DNA of 64,000 bases. It comes from Diplosphaera chodatii (lineage: Eukaryota > Chlorophyta > Trebouxiophyceae > Prasiolales > Stichococcaceae). Position 1 is the first letter of the stretch. Each line of letters opens with the position of its first letter. The notes under the pieces were generated by a model, which ran no database searches, was not told the DNA's origin, and worked only from the letters and a program-made list of their open reading frames with translations. The position numbers and the translations under genes were made by a program. Below, one piece after another: positions 1-11,796 of this stretch. Where the stretch lies: contig JAALGY010000020.1 in assembly GCA_032358165.1 (NCBI GenBank), forward strand, positions 2,356,001 through 2,420,000. The letters run 5' to 3'.

Positions 1-712
1 AGGCGTTCCAATCTGGTTTGCCAGTGACGAATGGCGCTCATCAGGATGTGCCCTGCTGCAGGCAGACTGGGGGCCTCTCTACCACACTATGCACCACACA
101 AGCGCTCTGCAGCTGGGTCGCCATGCGCCGGCAACCCTCCAGCCACAGGTGGTCATGGCAACATGCTGCTGCATGACCCTCTCCCTTCCAGCACTATGCA
201 CACCTGAACTTGGTCCAGCAGCATACTCACATGAATACAAGGGCGGCAGGCGCTAGCATGTGCGCAAGTTGTGCAACAGTGGCCTTCCTGTGTGCAAACA
301 GGTGTTGGCTGTCATTTATGGCGTCTACATCCCTGGGTTCGTTGCGTCCACCAGCCAGGCAGACAGCTGCACATCGGCTGGCATACGTTTTGCAAATGGC
401 CCGCCGATGCAGTGCTGGTGCTATGACAACAAAATGTACGTCGGGAGAGTAGGAACTGACATGCGTGTCGAACCTGCTGCGGTGTTGCTTGTGATGCAGC
501 ACTGATGCAGCACTGATCATGCTGGTTCGTTACATGGTGTCAGTCAACATTCCAGTTTAGCAGCGCAACCTGCAGCTCGTCAGCCCTCAGTTTGCAGATC
601 GTCACATTGTCCATAGTTCACAAAATCAATGGCGACATTTGTGCAAACAAGGCATTTAAGATTGTTGCAAGCACCAAACTAATGATGTACACTATAAGCA
701 GATTGGATCAGG
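1..712. other. intergenic / 3' flank, no gene seen
   Basis: No reading frame here shows recognisable protein sequence or a consistent splice pattern. The part next to 713 should hold the 3' untranslated region of the minus-strand kinase gene. The short open frames between 200 and 520 overlap on both strands and look like chance frames in GC-rich DNA. A gene beginning outside the window cannot be excluded. Confidence 0.5.
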
Positions 713-3700
713 CTATCCAACGCTGTTCTGAGCTGCCAGTGCTTCCCCCATAGCCAGGGCATCAGGCGGCTGCGGCATGATGGCCAGCTCCAGTCGGCCC
801 TGCAGCATGCAGGACACCTTGAGCAGTTTGCTGCACAGCAACTGCATATAAGATCCGAAGTTCCCAGACATCAGTGCGACACCCAGGCTCAGCGGTGTGA
901 AAGCAGTCAAGAGGGCGCCAGTGCAGCACACAACGAGGAGGGTGAGATCATCACAAACAGTCAGACTACTGCGCACCTGCTGCTCAAGGCTCAGCAACTC
1001 GCAGGTGAACCACATCTGGAACCCATTGGCAACTGCTGCCCGCGCTTCAGCATTTGCCCGAAGCGCTGCTGAAGCAGAGACCTGTGAGATAGGAACACAT
1101 GTATGGCACAGAGGCACAGTTGTTTGAAGCAGCAGCAGGCTCCAAGCTAGCTTTTCCAACAGCGTTCTTGGCAGGTTGCAGTTGGGTGCAGATGAAGGCA
1201 GTCTGGTGGACTGCAAGGCAGGAACACTGCTCATGAAGATGGGACTGGTCAGCCACTGCCAACAGCCAGCATTAAATGCAGACCAATGTTCAGTGACGTG
1301 ATGTGAGGATGACGACAATCAGCCATACTGACCGCTTCGGTGTAACCGCCGCCGCTGCCATGCGCCAGCTGCTGCAGGGCGTCCACCAGTCGAGCACGCT
1401 CTGTACGATTCTGCTCCAGGGCTTGTGTCGTGTATCGCCATTCCTGCATGCAGCATGAGACGCAATGTGACGAAAGCTCGCAAGCAGCCTGCATGTAAGC
1501 CCTCGATGCATAACTGCAGCATGTCGCATCACCTGGAGGAACGCTTTACGCTGCTCAGGACGAAACCCAACGGCCGCTATCACGCGGTGCATGCGCTGCT
1601 GCAGCAGCGTGGCCTCTTCTCTTGCAGAGTCTGACCTCACAGTCGGCGGCTCTGCTGCTGCCGCCGCACCGCTGCTGCTGCCACTGCGGTCTGCTGCCGC
1701 CGCCGCCATAGGCGACAACGCTTTGGAGGTGCTGTCAGCGCTGTCCGTCCGCGTGTGGCCGGGGGCACCCTTGCCGCCGGCCTCGAGGTTGGTCAGCCGG
1801 TTGCGCACGATGACGCGCGTCCGCAGCTGCAGCTGCAGTGCAACAGAGCATGCAAGATGAACGCCAAGCTGCGCGCTGCTGTGCAGTTGACAGCCTGCGT
1901 TCCTGTGATGCATCTTAACATCGGGCACGGCTGCTCCGCCTATGACAAACCACAGGTTAGAGCACAGGACAGAGAATGAGGCAGCAGGGGCCGTACGAAG
2001 GGGATGATGTAGGCGCGCCAGGCGCCGACCAGCCGCTCCACCCGCTGCAGGGCCTCCGGGCTGAGAGTCCCGCGCTCCGCCGGGTCGCGCAGCACGCCGC
2101 GTAGCCCCGCGATGTAGCCGCAGAACAGCCGCAGGTCCATCGCAGCCAGCGCCGTCTCGGGATCCAGCGGCATGCAGCCTGCATGCCGAAAACCAGCGAT
2201 CAGAAGTGAGCGATCGGAAGCAGCGATCAGAAGAAGCCGCCCCAAAGCTTTGCAGCATGATGCGTGTTGAACAAGACCACATCAAGCGGCAGGACCGGGG
2301 CATGCCAGCCGTGGTTGCAAGGTGCACATGATGTAAGATTGAGTCAACCTCTGCATCGTGAGTCACCTGCTGCTCGAGCGTCATCCTCGCAGCCGTACAC
2401 CTCGGCCGCGAGTGCGCGGTGCTGTGCGCACACCTCCAGCTCCCGTTTGCCACCCTGTAGCAAAAGGATGGTGAGGCGTGTGGACCACATGCTGAGGACG
2501 CAAGTGGTGCACGAAGAGCACTCCCATGCATGTCAGCATACATGTCCATCAGGTGGCCCCATGTGATGTGCTGATATCGGAAGGGCTGGCAATATGTTGT
2601 GAGTTTGTCACGCCCTCACTGACAGGCACACACAGGAACCGCAGACAGCCAACCAGCACAAGATCTGGCGCGGTCGCAGGCTGACAGCGGCATGCTGCAC
2701 CGGTGGCTGCCAACAACAGCAGCCCCTTTTTGATCCACAACCATCGGACACTGATGTCCACCTGTGCGCTGCCGGCAGGCTGCGGCGGCGGCGGCAGCGG
2801 CGCCTGCAGGCGCTCCGGGCCGCCGCCCAGCAGCGCCGCGACCTCCGCGGCGCGCGGCCGCAGCGCCGGGTCCCGCTCCAGGCACCGGGACACTATGTCG
2901 CACACCGCCGCCGGGCAGTCCTCCGGCACCCTGCGCCCCAGCTCACAGCATCGGCGCCAACCGTCGAACCGTGCCAGGCAGCAGCTGTGGGGTCCCCTGT
3001 GCAAAATGCGCCTGCTGCACACACAGCTTGAACACTGTCTTTTTGCAGACGGTGCATTGACAGAGGCAGGAAGGCCGACAACAATCGCACCTCAGCGGCC
3101 GCAGGCGGCGCCCACCCGGGGACTCCCCTGCACAAAATGAGGAAGGCAGTCAAGCCGCCAGCGCACACAGGAGGCACAATCCAACTAAAGGCAGCACAGC
3201 ACCCGCTGCCGCCGCCTTGGCTCGGGCTGCACACCGCGTCAAGGCTGGCTGACGTGGCCACGATGCGCGCACCTGTGCACAGCTCCCACAGCACCACGCC
3301 CAGGGAGTACACATCCGCGCGCTGCGAGCACCGCTCCCCCAGCAGCAGCTCCGGCGCCTGTGCACAGGGTTCACGGTTCGGTTGGCTACAGGGTTTGTCG
3401 GTTCGGTCGGCTACAGGGTCTCTTTGCAGGCAGGAGCCCGTACGTTGGTGCTGTGCAGCGCCACTATGCAGTGGTGGCCACCCGACTTGTGTCAAACCCT
3501 GCACTTTGGTGAACAAGTACGGCGGCAAGCTGCCCAAGCCAAAGGTAGGATCTCAAGGACCCCCCACTCCTGATCAGCGCAGCGCAGCACGGCGCCTCAC
3601 CGCCCAGGCGAGGGTGCCGGCCGCGGTGTTGGTGGTCAGGTAGTCCCGCGGCATGTACCGGGCCATGCCCACGTCGCCGATCTTGGCGCTGCCGTCCGCC

Positions 3701-5927
3701 GCCAGCAGCACTGCGAGCGCGCATTCACCGTGAAGTTGGTAAGTTGTCTGACGAGAGCGCCTTGGAGCACAGCACTGCCTTGCTGCCGGGCTTGCACGCA
3801 TGGTAGTGGGCGCCAGTCTCTGAAGAGATATGTAGACAGGCAGATGTGTATGTTGGGCGTCACCATTGGGGCTCTTCACATCGAAGTGGATGAGCTGCAT
3901 CTGGTGCAGGAACGCCAGGCCACGTGCGATGTCGAGTGCAATCTCGCGGCCCCTGCCCTCCTGCCTGCTCCCGTCGGCGCCGCTGCGCCTGTGAGCACGG
4001 CATGTGCAGGCACGTCAAGCTTCCTGACTACGTCACAGGTGCAGTGCAGCAGTTGCTGATGCCATGCCCTGCAGTACAGGATGAGTGCCGCACTCCCACA
4101 TTTCTTTCTGTCTCTCTTTCTTTCTTTCTTCCAGGGGTCAGCAGACCCTTTGGCTGATAGGTCTTTGACAGATCCAAAGCACCTGGTGTACCACAGCAGG
4201 CGCCCAGCCGTGTCCTCCCGCAGCGCCTTGCGCAGGTCGCCGCCCGGGCACAGCTGTATATGTACATGTACACGGTCTTCAGGAACTGAGTGACATTTAC
4301 TGCAGGTCCTCAAAGATGTGCTTCTCACACCTGCTGGGTCATGGCTGCCGTGCGCACGCAACACATGCAGGAGTATAGGCAGGCTGTGCAGGTGTCATTG
4401 AGGCCGCTGCTGCTTTTGACCGGCATCTAACGGCGCTGTGCTGCAAGCAGCGTCACCAGGCATGCGGCGCTGGGGACACGTGGTGGGCCGCACAACTGTC
4501 CGGCGCCCTGGCAGGGGGCGCAGACCGCGCAGGGTTTAGGGTTTAGCACCTCCATGACCATCAGCAGGCGCTTGGCGGTGGCGCTGGCGCCCCGGAAGCC
4601 GACCACGTTGCGGTCGCGGCACATGCGCATCAGCAGCACCTCCGCCCGGAAGCTGGCCTGGCAGCATGCATTCGACAGGGTTGCGGTTTGTGCGCAACTC
4701 GCGAGTGACGCGATGTGACATGATGTGTCATGGAGAAGGGTACACCCAGACGTTGACCGTACATGTGCAGAAAAGGCCTCAAACAGTGCTGCGGTCTGGC
4801 TTTGTGGCCAGCTAGTTGACTGGTTGGGAGCGCTCAACCCACCGCAGACTGGTCCATGCCATGCTCAAGCGCCCACACTTTGACGGCGACGTCCTCGCCT
4901 TGCAGCTGCCCCTTGTACACCTGCCACAGTGCAGCAGGGCGCTCCTCAGACATGTCGTATGTTCACAACTCAGAATTGCAAGCGGGCGCTTTTGGACAGC
5001 CCTATGTCAGTGGGCATCAGCTGCACAGGCAGAAAAGGACACGTTTTGTATAAGGTACTGGGGGCCACCTTGGCGTGTGAGCCGCGGCCAAGCAGCACAG
5101 GGCGGCCGTCGGCCTCCCTGTACAGCTTGATCTGCTGTACGTCCAGGTTGGTGGACGGCGCACGAGTCGTTGGAGCCCCCAGGCTGTCCATGCTGTCCCT
5201 TGCTGCTGCTGCGTCAATGACGTGCTGAGGCACAGCCGCTGCGGCTTCCACTGATGCATCTACAGGCTCATCTGCGCTGCTTCCTGTGTGCACAGGAGAG
5301 ACAGCTGCACTGCTTGCGTCGCGCCAAGCGGCGCTGCCGCCGCCTGATGACTTGTGGCTACCGCCGCTGTCGGCCGCCGCCTCATGTGTGTGCCAGCCAT
5401 TGCGCGCAGCCTGAATCAAGCATAGCATCAAGACCCCTTGCACCCTGGGGATACCACGGGCCTGGAGTCTGTGGCAACGAGAGCAGACAGCACATGGATT
5501 CAGGCTTCACAGGCCTGCGAATGCAGTCTGACGTGACATCAGCTTCTTTTAATTTACTGACCCGCTGCCATATGAGCAGCGCCGAGGTATCCACGGACTG
5601 CGCGCTGTCGTGTCGGCAGCGCTCCTGGGCGTCCGGCGGCTGCTGCTCATCTGGCTGCTGTTGCTGCCACTGCCTTTGATGCGATTCCGGCGCAGGTGGC
5701 GGCACAGTTGCGGCGTTACACTCCGGCTGGACCGCAGCGTCGATCTGCGGCGGGCTGCCGCAGCTTGCCCCGGCGCGGGCGCACCAGCGGCCGGAGCCGA
5801 GGCTGCTGCGGTGGCGCCAGTACAGGGCTGCCCCGGCTGCAAGGGCGCTGCCCGCTGCAGCTGCCAGACACATGTCGATCCAGCGGCTGCGCTGGCCTGT
5901 GGCTTGCGGCGTGGACATCTCATCCAA
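713..5927 (-). CDS. TKL/Raf-like Ser/Thr protein kinase, N-terminal membrane anchor, 15 exons
   Basis: Phosphotransferase of the tyrosine-kinase-like group common in green algae. Fifteen exons join with unbroken phase to about 846 residues: 5562-5927, 5069-5410, 4843-4920, 4550-4657, 4183-4253, 3864-3988, 3601-3710, 3273-3357, 3091-3127, 2762-2930, 2367-2454, 1997-2178, 1533-1832, 1333-1443, 713-1081. Residues about 15-40 form a hydrophobic Ala-rich helix (single membrane anchor), followed by a low-complexity linker. The kinase domain starts near residue 225 with LLGRGSHAKVYKG, the VAVK lysine and a helix-C FRAEVLLM. The catalytic loop reads LIHFDVKSPN (HFD instead of HRD), the metal-binding loop GDVG instead of DFG, then APELL, DVYSLGVVLWELCT and RVPEDCPAAV. 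About 250 residues after the domain, encoded by the last five exons, match nothing I recognise. They are joined by clean splice phases but could belong to a separate gene. Substrate and pathway are unknown. Confidence 0.85.
4531..4548. repeat. two TTTAGGG telomere-like units in an intron
   Basis: The plus strand reads GGGTTTAGGGTTTAG just inside the donor of the intron after the kinase exon ending at 4550. It equals the plant telo-box read on the other strand. It is short and imperfectly bounded, so it is an interstitial motif, not a telomere. Confidence 0.6.
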
Positions 5928-6743
5928 CGCTCTTCACGCTGCTGTGGCTCCACCAGTCAGCAGTGGAGATGTTGCTCGTCAGCGCTGGGCATTGCGCCGT
6001 GCCGCCCACAGCTGCGCTCCCAGGCTGCTGTCGCGGATGGCTGTAGCTTCGTACAACCGCAACCAGAGCGTTACATCGCCCTGTAGGCGAGACGAAAGCC
6101 AGGTGTAGCTTGTGTGCCTGGGGACTTGTCCAGTTGACTGCCATCGACACTGGTTAGCAACTGCTGATTGTCCAAGGTAGCTCCTGACCAGGATAGCTTG
6201 AGTATGATCCTCAAAGCAAAAGAGTGGCGCGTTGCGCTCACCTGGCAGCGGCCAATTGAGTGCGGAGCTAGATGTAGAGGTTGTGTCATACACGGTGGTT
6301 TCCAGCTAGGTACAAAGTTGATTAGGCCCAATCCGGCACGCAGCTGCGCCGCTCCACAGAGGCCACAGCAGCATTTCCAAGCCGCTCATGTTGACTTGCA
6401 TTCTGTCTGGTGGCTGAGTTCTGCGTGATGGGGCCACAGGACAGGGTACGCGTGTCAGTGATGGGAGCGGCCGGGTCATCACACCCCCGTGCAGATCCAG
6501 GTCACGATCACTGACGATCGGCGGAAGCTGCCCGCCGCACCAAGGGAGGACTGCCGATGTCCTTCAGTCGACCACTTGGGTTTGAAGCGCGGGCTCTTTG
6601 TGGGATGAGCTGGTCGTGGCATGAGTTCGTGGGCCCTATAGTGGACGGTCCGACGGTGAGCGACGATCTGACCCGTTGTTTGCCGTGCGGAGGCAGCGTG
6701 CTGCAAAAATGAGACTCAGGGAGACTCGTCAAAGACAGTCAGC
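5928..6743. other. divergent intergenic region between kinase and GPI-type protein genes
   Basis: About 0.8 kb separates the kinase start on the minus strand from the small secreted protein on the plus strand. It should hold both promoters and 5' leaders. I see no convincing TATA box and no supported coding sequence. Confidence 0.5.
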
Positions 6744-7350
6744 ATGGAGGTGCCCAAGATGGTGCTGGTGTTGGTCGGTCTTTTGGCGGCGGTGGGTGCA
6801 GTGGCAGACGTTGCACAGCACGGGCGCAGTCTCAAGCAGATCGGAGCGCTCGACCAGAACCTCGCTGATTCCGCAGGAGGTAGGGCTGGACGGCTGCGGG
6901 TGCTGATGATATGTGCTACAAGTTGCCATACTGTGCACTGCACTGTGCGCTGCAGTCATGCTTCTAAGGTTCTATGGCAGCCAGACACGGTCCAACTGCT
7001 GCAATTCTGACACTCTCAATGCTCCATGTGCAGGTGTGAGCACTTCCAGGGGTGACGGCCCCCTTGGAGCAGCGCTGCCAACGGCGCCGGCTGGGCTGTC
7101 CCGCCCCTTTGCATTGGCGGCACTCCCGCCCGGCAGCAGCAAGCCAAGTACCTCCCCTGGGAATCCTGCGACGCCGGCAGGCGGCAGTGTAGGCGATCAG
7201 GCAGGACAGCAGGGCGGCACGGCGCCTGTGGCAAGGCCAGCCAGCGCCCCAGCGCCTGCTGCCAGCGTTGGAAGCAGCGCATCTCGTGATGCTGCTGCTG
7301 GGATGTGGGCGGCTGCGGTCGTTGGTGGCCTGCTCCTGTTTGCCGCTTGA
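6744..7350 (+). CDS. small secreted, probably GPI-anchored Ala/Pro/Ser-rich protein
   Basis: Two exons, 6744-6879 and 7034-7350, join in phase 1 to about 150 residues. The N-terminus MEVPKMVLVLVGLLAAVGAV is a clear signal peptide. The mature part is rich in Ala, Pro, Gly and Ser with no cysteines or catalytic motifs. The C-terminus has a small-residue patch (SSASRDAAAG) and then a hydrophobic tail ending VVGGLLLFAA at the stop, the classic layout of a GPI-attachment signal. It resembles arabinogalactan-type or hydroxyproline-rich cell-surface proteins only in composition. A TGTAA motif at 7413-7417 is a plausible green-algal polyadenylation signal 63 bases after the stop. Function is unknown, perhaps a cell-wall or surface component. 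Confidence 0.7.
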
Positions 7351-7956
7351 CCTGAAGCTTTGTGACATCAGGTTGTGGGGTGACGTGTGCTGTGCAACTC
7401 TGTCGCTGCAACTGTAAACTTCGCTGAAGTTGCCACTGGTCACAGCTGGAAGCAGACGAAGGCCCAGGGCAGGTGTGACCCATGGCAACTTTGTGCACGG
7501 CACAGTAGACCACTTGTGCGCTATGTAGCCCATTAGGCCTCGTGACATCTTGCACCTGTACCCCCTTGTGCCCCCAAACAGCAAAGGTTATAAACTTGTG
7601 ATCGAGTGTCGTTGCAGTATTGGCCATCAGCAGACGATTGCCTAGATAGGAGCAACTTTCGGGCAGGAATGGTGGCCGCTTGCCAATTGTAGGATCATTT
7701 GAAGCGTTTTGCAGTGTGTCCGTAGCGTTCGTTGCGGTGTGAGCGGCATTTGCGGGTTGGCGACAGAGCCATCTCGTAGTCACATGGTCTCGCAGACCCA
7801 CCTGCTTGGCAAACTTCATCGCCCACCGCGCCTCGCACACTAAGTATCATAGCCAGGTATGTCGAGGTCATCATGGCGTCACACGATCACAGCAGCCTGC
7901 TATGTACCATAAGCTTTGTGCAAGCTGCTGATTGAGGTACATGTGACGAAGGTACT
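7351..7956. other. intergenic region upstream of ZIP transporter
   Basis: Contains the 3' end of the preceding gene (TGTAA at 7413) and the presumed promoter and leader of the ZIP gene. The long minus-strand frames here have no recognisable protein content. Confidence 0.5.
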
Positions 7957-10928
7957 TTGGGTTCCGGCCAGAGGCTGTGCACGCGCCAACCGCTGCTGAC
8001 GATGCGACCTGCTAGCGCAGCAGTCCTGCCTGCAATGGCACCCACTGTGCTTGCCAGCGGCAGCGCCAGCGGTGACGTACATGCAGCGGCCATGCAGCTC
8101 GCCTCAGTGGCGTGCGGCGCTGGCGCGCACGTGCCGCGCAGCTCGGCTGCAGCCGCAGCTGAGGCGCAGTGGTGGGCGGTCGCCGGCCTGTTCGCCATCC
8201 TCCTCGGCGGCAGCCTAGGTACTAATCATGCCTTGCCCGATGTCTCGTACTCCCTATCGCGCCCATTTCCCAAAGTCGACTTAGACAAGAGTCGACTTGG
8301 ACCTCTGCGGCATTTGTATGCACAGCATCATAGCAGCGCCACCGCTTGGAGTGTGTGCACCTCACACAGGGGCGTAGCATTGCTGCAGGTGCACAGGAGG
8401 CAGCTCCTCAGGAGCATGCCCTTTGGCGCTCGCATGCCAAACAGCAGGCACAGCGGGTTGACTGGTGGACTGTGCCTGAGCACTCCTGTGCGCTGATGCA
8501 GGCGTGGCGCTGCCACTAGCAGGCAGGAAAGCATCGTCCGGCAGTGGCGCTGGCGCCGCAGCATTTGCGCTTGGGCGGGCATTTGCTGCAGGGGTGGTGC
8601 TGGCGACTGGCCTCGTGCACATGCTGCCAGCCGCAATGCACGCACTGTCGGTGGGTTGTTTGGCTGCGCCGCTTGGCCGGCTGCTGGATGGCCTGAGGCT
8701 GTCAGACGGCTCAGCACTGTGTGCGCGGCAGAGTGCGCCTAGAGTAAACTCCTGGGGCGTTGCTCTGCTGCGCTAGGTACCGTGGTCCGGTCACCATGCT
8801 CTGTAGCTCACCAGCGGCCTCTGTGACAAGTCATCGAAGGTGTTTCTTGCATTGGCATCAGGACCCGTGCCTGGGGTGGCCGGACTTCCCCTGGGCGTCC
8901 GTCATCGCGACCGCCGCGGCGCTGCTGACAAACGCAATCGAGTTTGTGGCGGGCCAGTACTTTGGCGCCGGGGAGGGGTCGCAGCCGCTGCATGCGTGCG
9001 GCCATGCCAATGGCCACGGCCACAGCCACAGCACAACAGAGCCCCTGATGCAGGTGGGTGGTCGGCCCCCAAAATAACAGTATACCATTCATCATGCACC
9101 CGGCACGCACCAGCAAGCAGGGAGACGGCAGGAGGTGTCAGCAAGTTTCACACGGCCGTGCAGGCGCCACCAGAGGACTGGGCGCTGCAGCTGGATGTGC
9201 GGGACGGCAGCGCCGAGCTGGCCAACAGCCTGCAGCGGCCGTCCTTCTCGGCCCCCAGCCGCGCCAAGAGCATGGGCCTGGGCAGCACCCGCAGCGGCCT
9301 GCTGCAGCAAGCGCGGGTGAGATCATGTAGTACTTTGATAGTCACCTCCTGGCATCCTCACTTCAACGTTGCTGTCGTGCACTTGCTCGCTGCAGACTGT
9401 AGGCACCTCGGCAACCCCTGTTTGGTGTGCCCGGACTGTATATTAGAACCTGCAAGCCCCCTTGCAGGTACACAATCATGCAGCTGGTCTGGGCGCTCCA
9501 ACCCGACCCTGTGACCACTTGCAGGTGGAGGCTGGGGGTGACGTGAACAGCAGCGGCGGCAGCGGCTGGGCGAAGGCACGGCGAGTGGCCACAGCGCAGG
9601 TGAGCTTCCAGTCCTTACAGCTTTCGCCTGTAATATGCGGGACGTGGCCTGCTGCTGTACCCACAGCAGTATTTTCGCACCTGTGCCAATGCGCACGGCG
9701 CCAGCTACTTTCATCCGCTTGCAGACGGTAGCTTGAACGATGCCCCGACCCGCTTGCAGGTGCTGGAGCTGGGGATTGCGCTGCACAGCGTGCTGATTGG
9801 CGTGGCGCTGGGGGTGTCCCAGGAGCCGCAGGCCGCGCGGCCGCTGGCGGCGGCCCTCGTGTTCCACCAGACCTTTGAGGGCTTTGCACTAGGTGCAGCA
9901 CCGCGTCGGCTCTGTGGCGTACAGTACCAGCAACGTTCCTTGTGTCCGTCGGTTCCCGCACTGCTTGGCACGTGCCAGGAAGCACATGCGGTCGTGTGGG
10001 GTGCCAGAAAGGTTCACAGGACGGCATTGGCCACTGTGCATATGGTCCTGCCTGCAGGTAGCGCCCTTGCGGATGCTGGCCACGATGGGTGAGCATCCTG
10101 TTAGCTGCTTGTCACATGCCTGGCTATGGCACAGCACGCATGCGCAGCACACCTACCACAGCGAGCTGAGATTAGCATCTGCATTTGCAGGCTCGCATTC
10201 GCGCTGCGTGCAGCAGTTTTCGCGGTGACCACACCCACAGGTGCATCAATGCCATCACAGATTGCTTTCAATGCCATCAGCAATGCTGGACACTGTATTC
10301 GCCAGTGGGCATGCTGGTACTGGTGCTCAGGCTTCAGCGGTGTATGTGCACCTGCAGGTGTTGCAGTGGGGCTGCTGCTGAGGCACAGCTACTCGGCACA
10401 ATCGCGCGCGGCTCTCATCGTGAACGGCGCTTTCAATGGTGCGCCCTGCCACAGCCAAGCTATACCAGGGTGCCTGCTGTGTTGTCAAGCTTTGCCACTT
10501 CCGTGGAAGGCTTGGTGGTCAGCACTGCCAACCCAATGGTTGGGCGGAACCTCACTAAGTGGAACGTCTGCTTTGCAAACAGGCGCATCCGCGGGCATAC
10601 TTCTGTACATGTCGCTGGTGGATCTTATTGCCATTGACTTCTTCAGCGCCCGCATGCGGTCAGCAGGCCCCAAGGTGAGTTTTCTCCCGAGCGCACACCT
10701 CTGTGAGGGTGCCTGATCGCTGCTAAGCAAGGAGAACAGTGGTCCACGGACATGTGCAGTTTTCATGCTGCTCTTCACCATGGATGCCATGTGCGTTCCA
10801 ATGGTGCAAATCGCAGCATGCGCAAAGGCGTACTCCAAGTCCATCTGGTGTCACAGGTGCAGCTGGCGGCGTACACTGCACTCTTCGCTGGCGCTGGGGC
10901 GATGTCTTTATTGGCAATCTGGGCATGA
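7957..10928 (+). CDS. ZIP family zinc/iron transporter, 11 exons
   Basis: Imports Zn2+, Fe2+ or related divalent metals across a membrane. Eleven phase-consistent exons: 7957-8218, 8502-8650, 8862-9053, 9164-9316, 9525-9599, 9760-9892, 10058-10088, 10191-10240, 10358-10438, 10583-10674, 10857-10928. The product is 429 residues from 7957, or 415 from the ATG at 7999; the true start is uncertain. Family signatures are [16 protein letters not shown] early, a His-rich variable loop ([14 protein letters not shown]), then [40 protein letters not shown], the [20 protein letters not shown] segment with its conserved metal-site region, [11 protein letters not shown], and a last membrane helix ending AIWA. 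The eight-helix layout with a His loop between helices 3 and 4 fits the plant IRT/ZIP subfamily. Exon 7 is only 31 nt. Metal specificity and membrane location cannot be read from sequence. Confidence 0.93.
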
Positions 10929-11796
10929 GTATGGCTGGAGTCTCGGGCACATGCACACGTCACAGCCAGGAGGCGTCCGGTGCTAGCGATGTCTTCCGCC
11001 AAGAATGCAGTTGCAGCATCACCTGGCTTACTACATGGGCATGCGCTGCTGCTGGTTGTTCACTGCCAATCGTTGCAAATGACCGTCATCTGTTGGCTGG
11101 GAAGAGATGACCACTCAACGTGCAGCTAGCGCTGCTACGGACCCTGTTTGTCTGTAGCCAGTTTTGAACGACCGTTGGCGGTGTTGTTGGAATGTCTGGT
11201 TTGCATTTAGAGCGTCGTAGTCCTGTAGGTTTAGCAGCGCTGTCGTCTTTACCCGCATGGGATCGTGAACTCATGTAGGACATCGTCCATGGTTGACCAG
11301 TAGCATTCTCAAGTGGTGTGTGCAACGAAGACGTCAATCAGCGTGCAGAGGCTTCAAGCAGATGTGACAGTCGAGTCCAAGCTGTAGCATGCAAAGTGTA
11401 ACTCTGGTATTCTCAGCGGTGGTTTGGTGGCGGGACATCCTTCGTCCCCTGTTCCATGGCCCGCAAGCAGCGCAGCATGCAGCGGCTCTGTTGTACATGG
11501 CCGTGCTGGGTCTATATCATTCTGTGTGGAAGTGTAGCTATGTGTGTGTGACTGTGGCGCCATGCGACCGCAAGCTGTATTGAGCTGCCCTTGGTACTGG
11601 TGCATCCCACCTGGCACAATGCATGCTGCGCGTGCCTGCCGTTCGTGACGCATGGATAGTAACACGAGTGTTCAGGGGCTGTGTTCACGGTAAACAAGAT
11701 ACCGATGTGCTGAACATTGGATGACAGCTCAGACCTGAACTTCAGGCTGGTGAGAGGTCGGATCGCCCTGAGCGGGTCTCCAGCATTGCCACGGCG
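10929..11796. other. intergenic region
   Basis: Between the ZIP stop and the PHD gene start. Expected to hold a 3' untranslated region and a promoter. Frames on both strands here show no family resemblance and no consistent splice borders. Confidence 0.5.

Noticed and set aside
4531..4548. Chromosome end
   Set aside because: Only two telomere-like units, inside an intron between two solid kinase exons.
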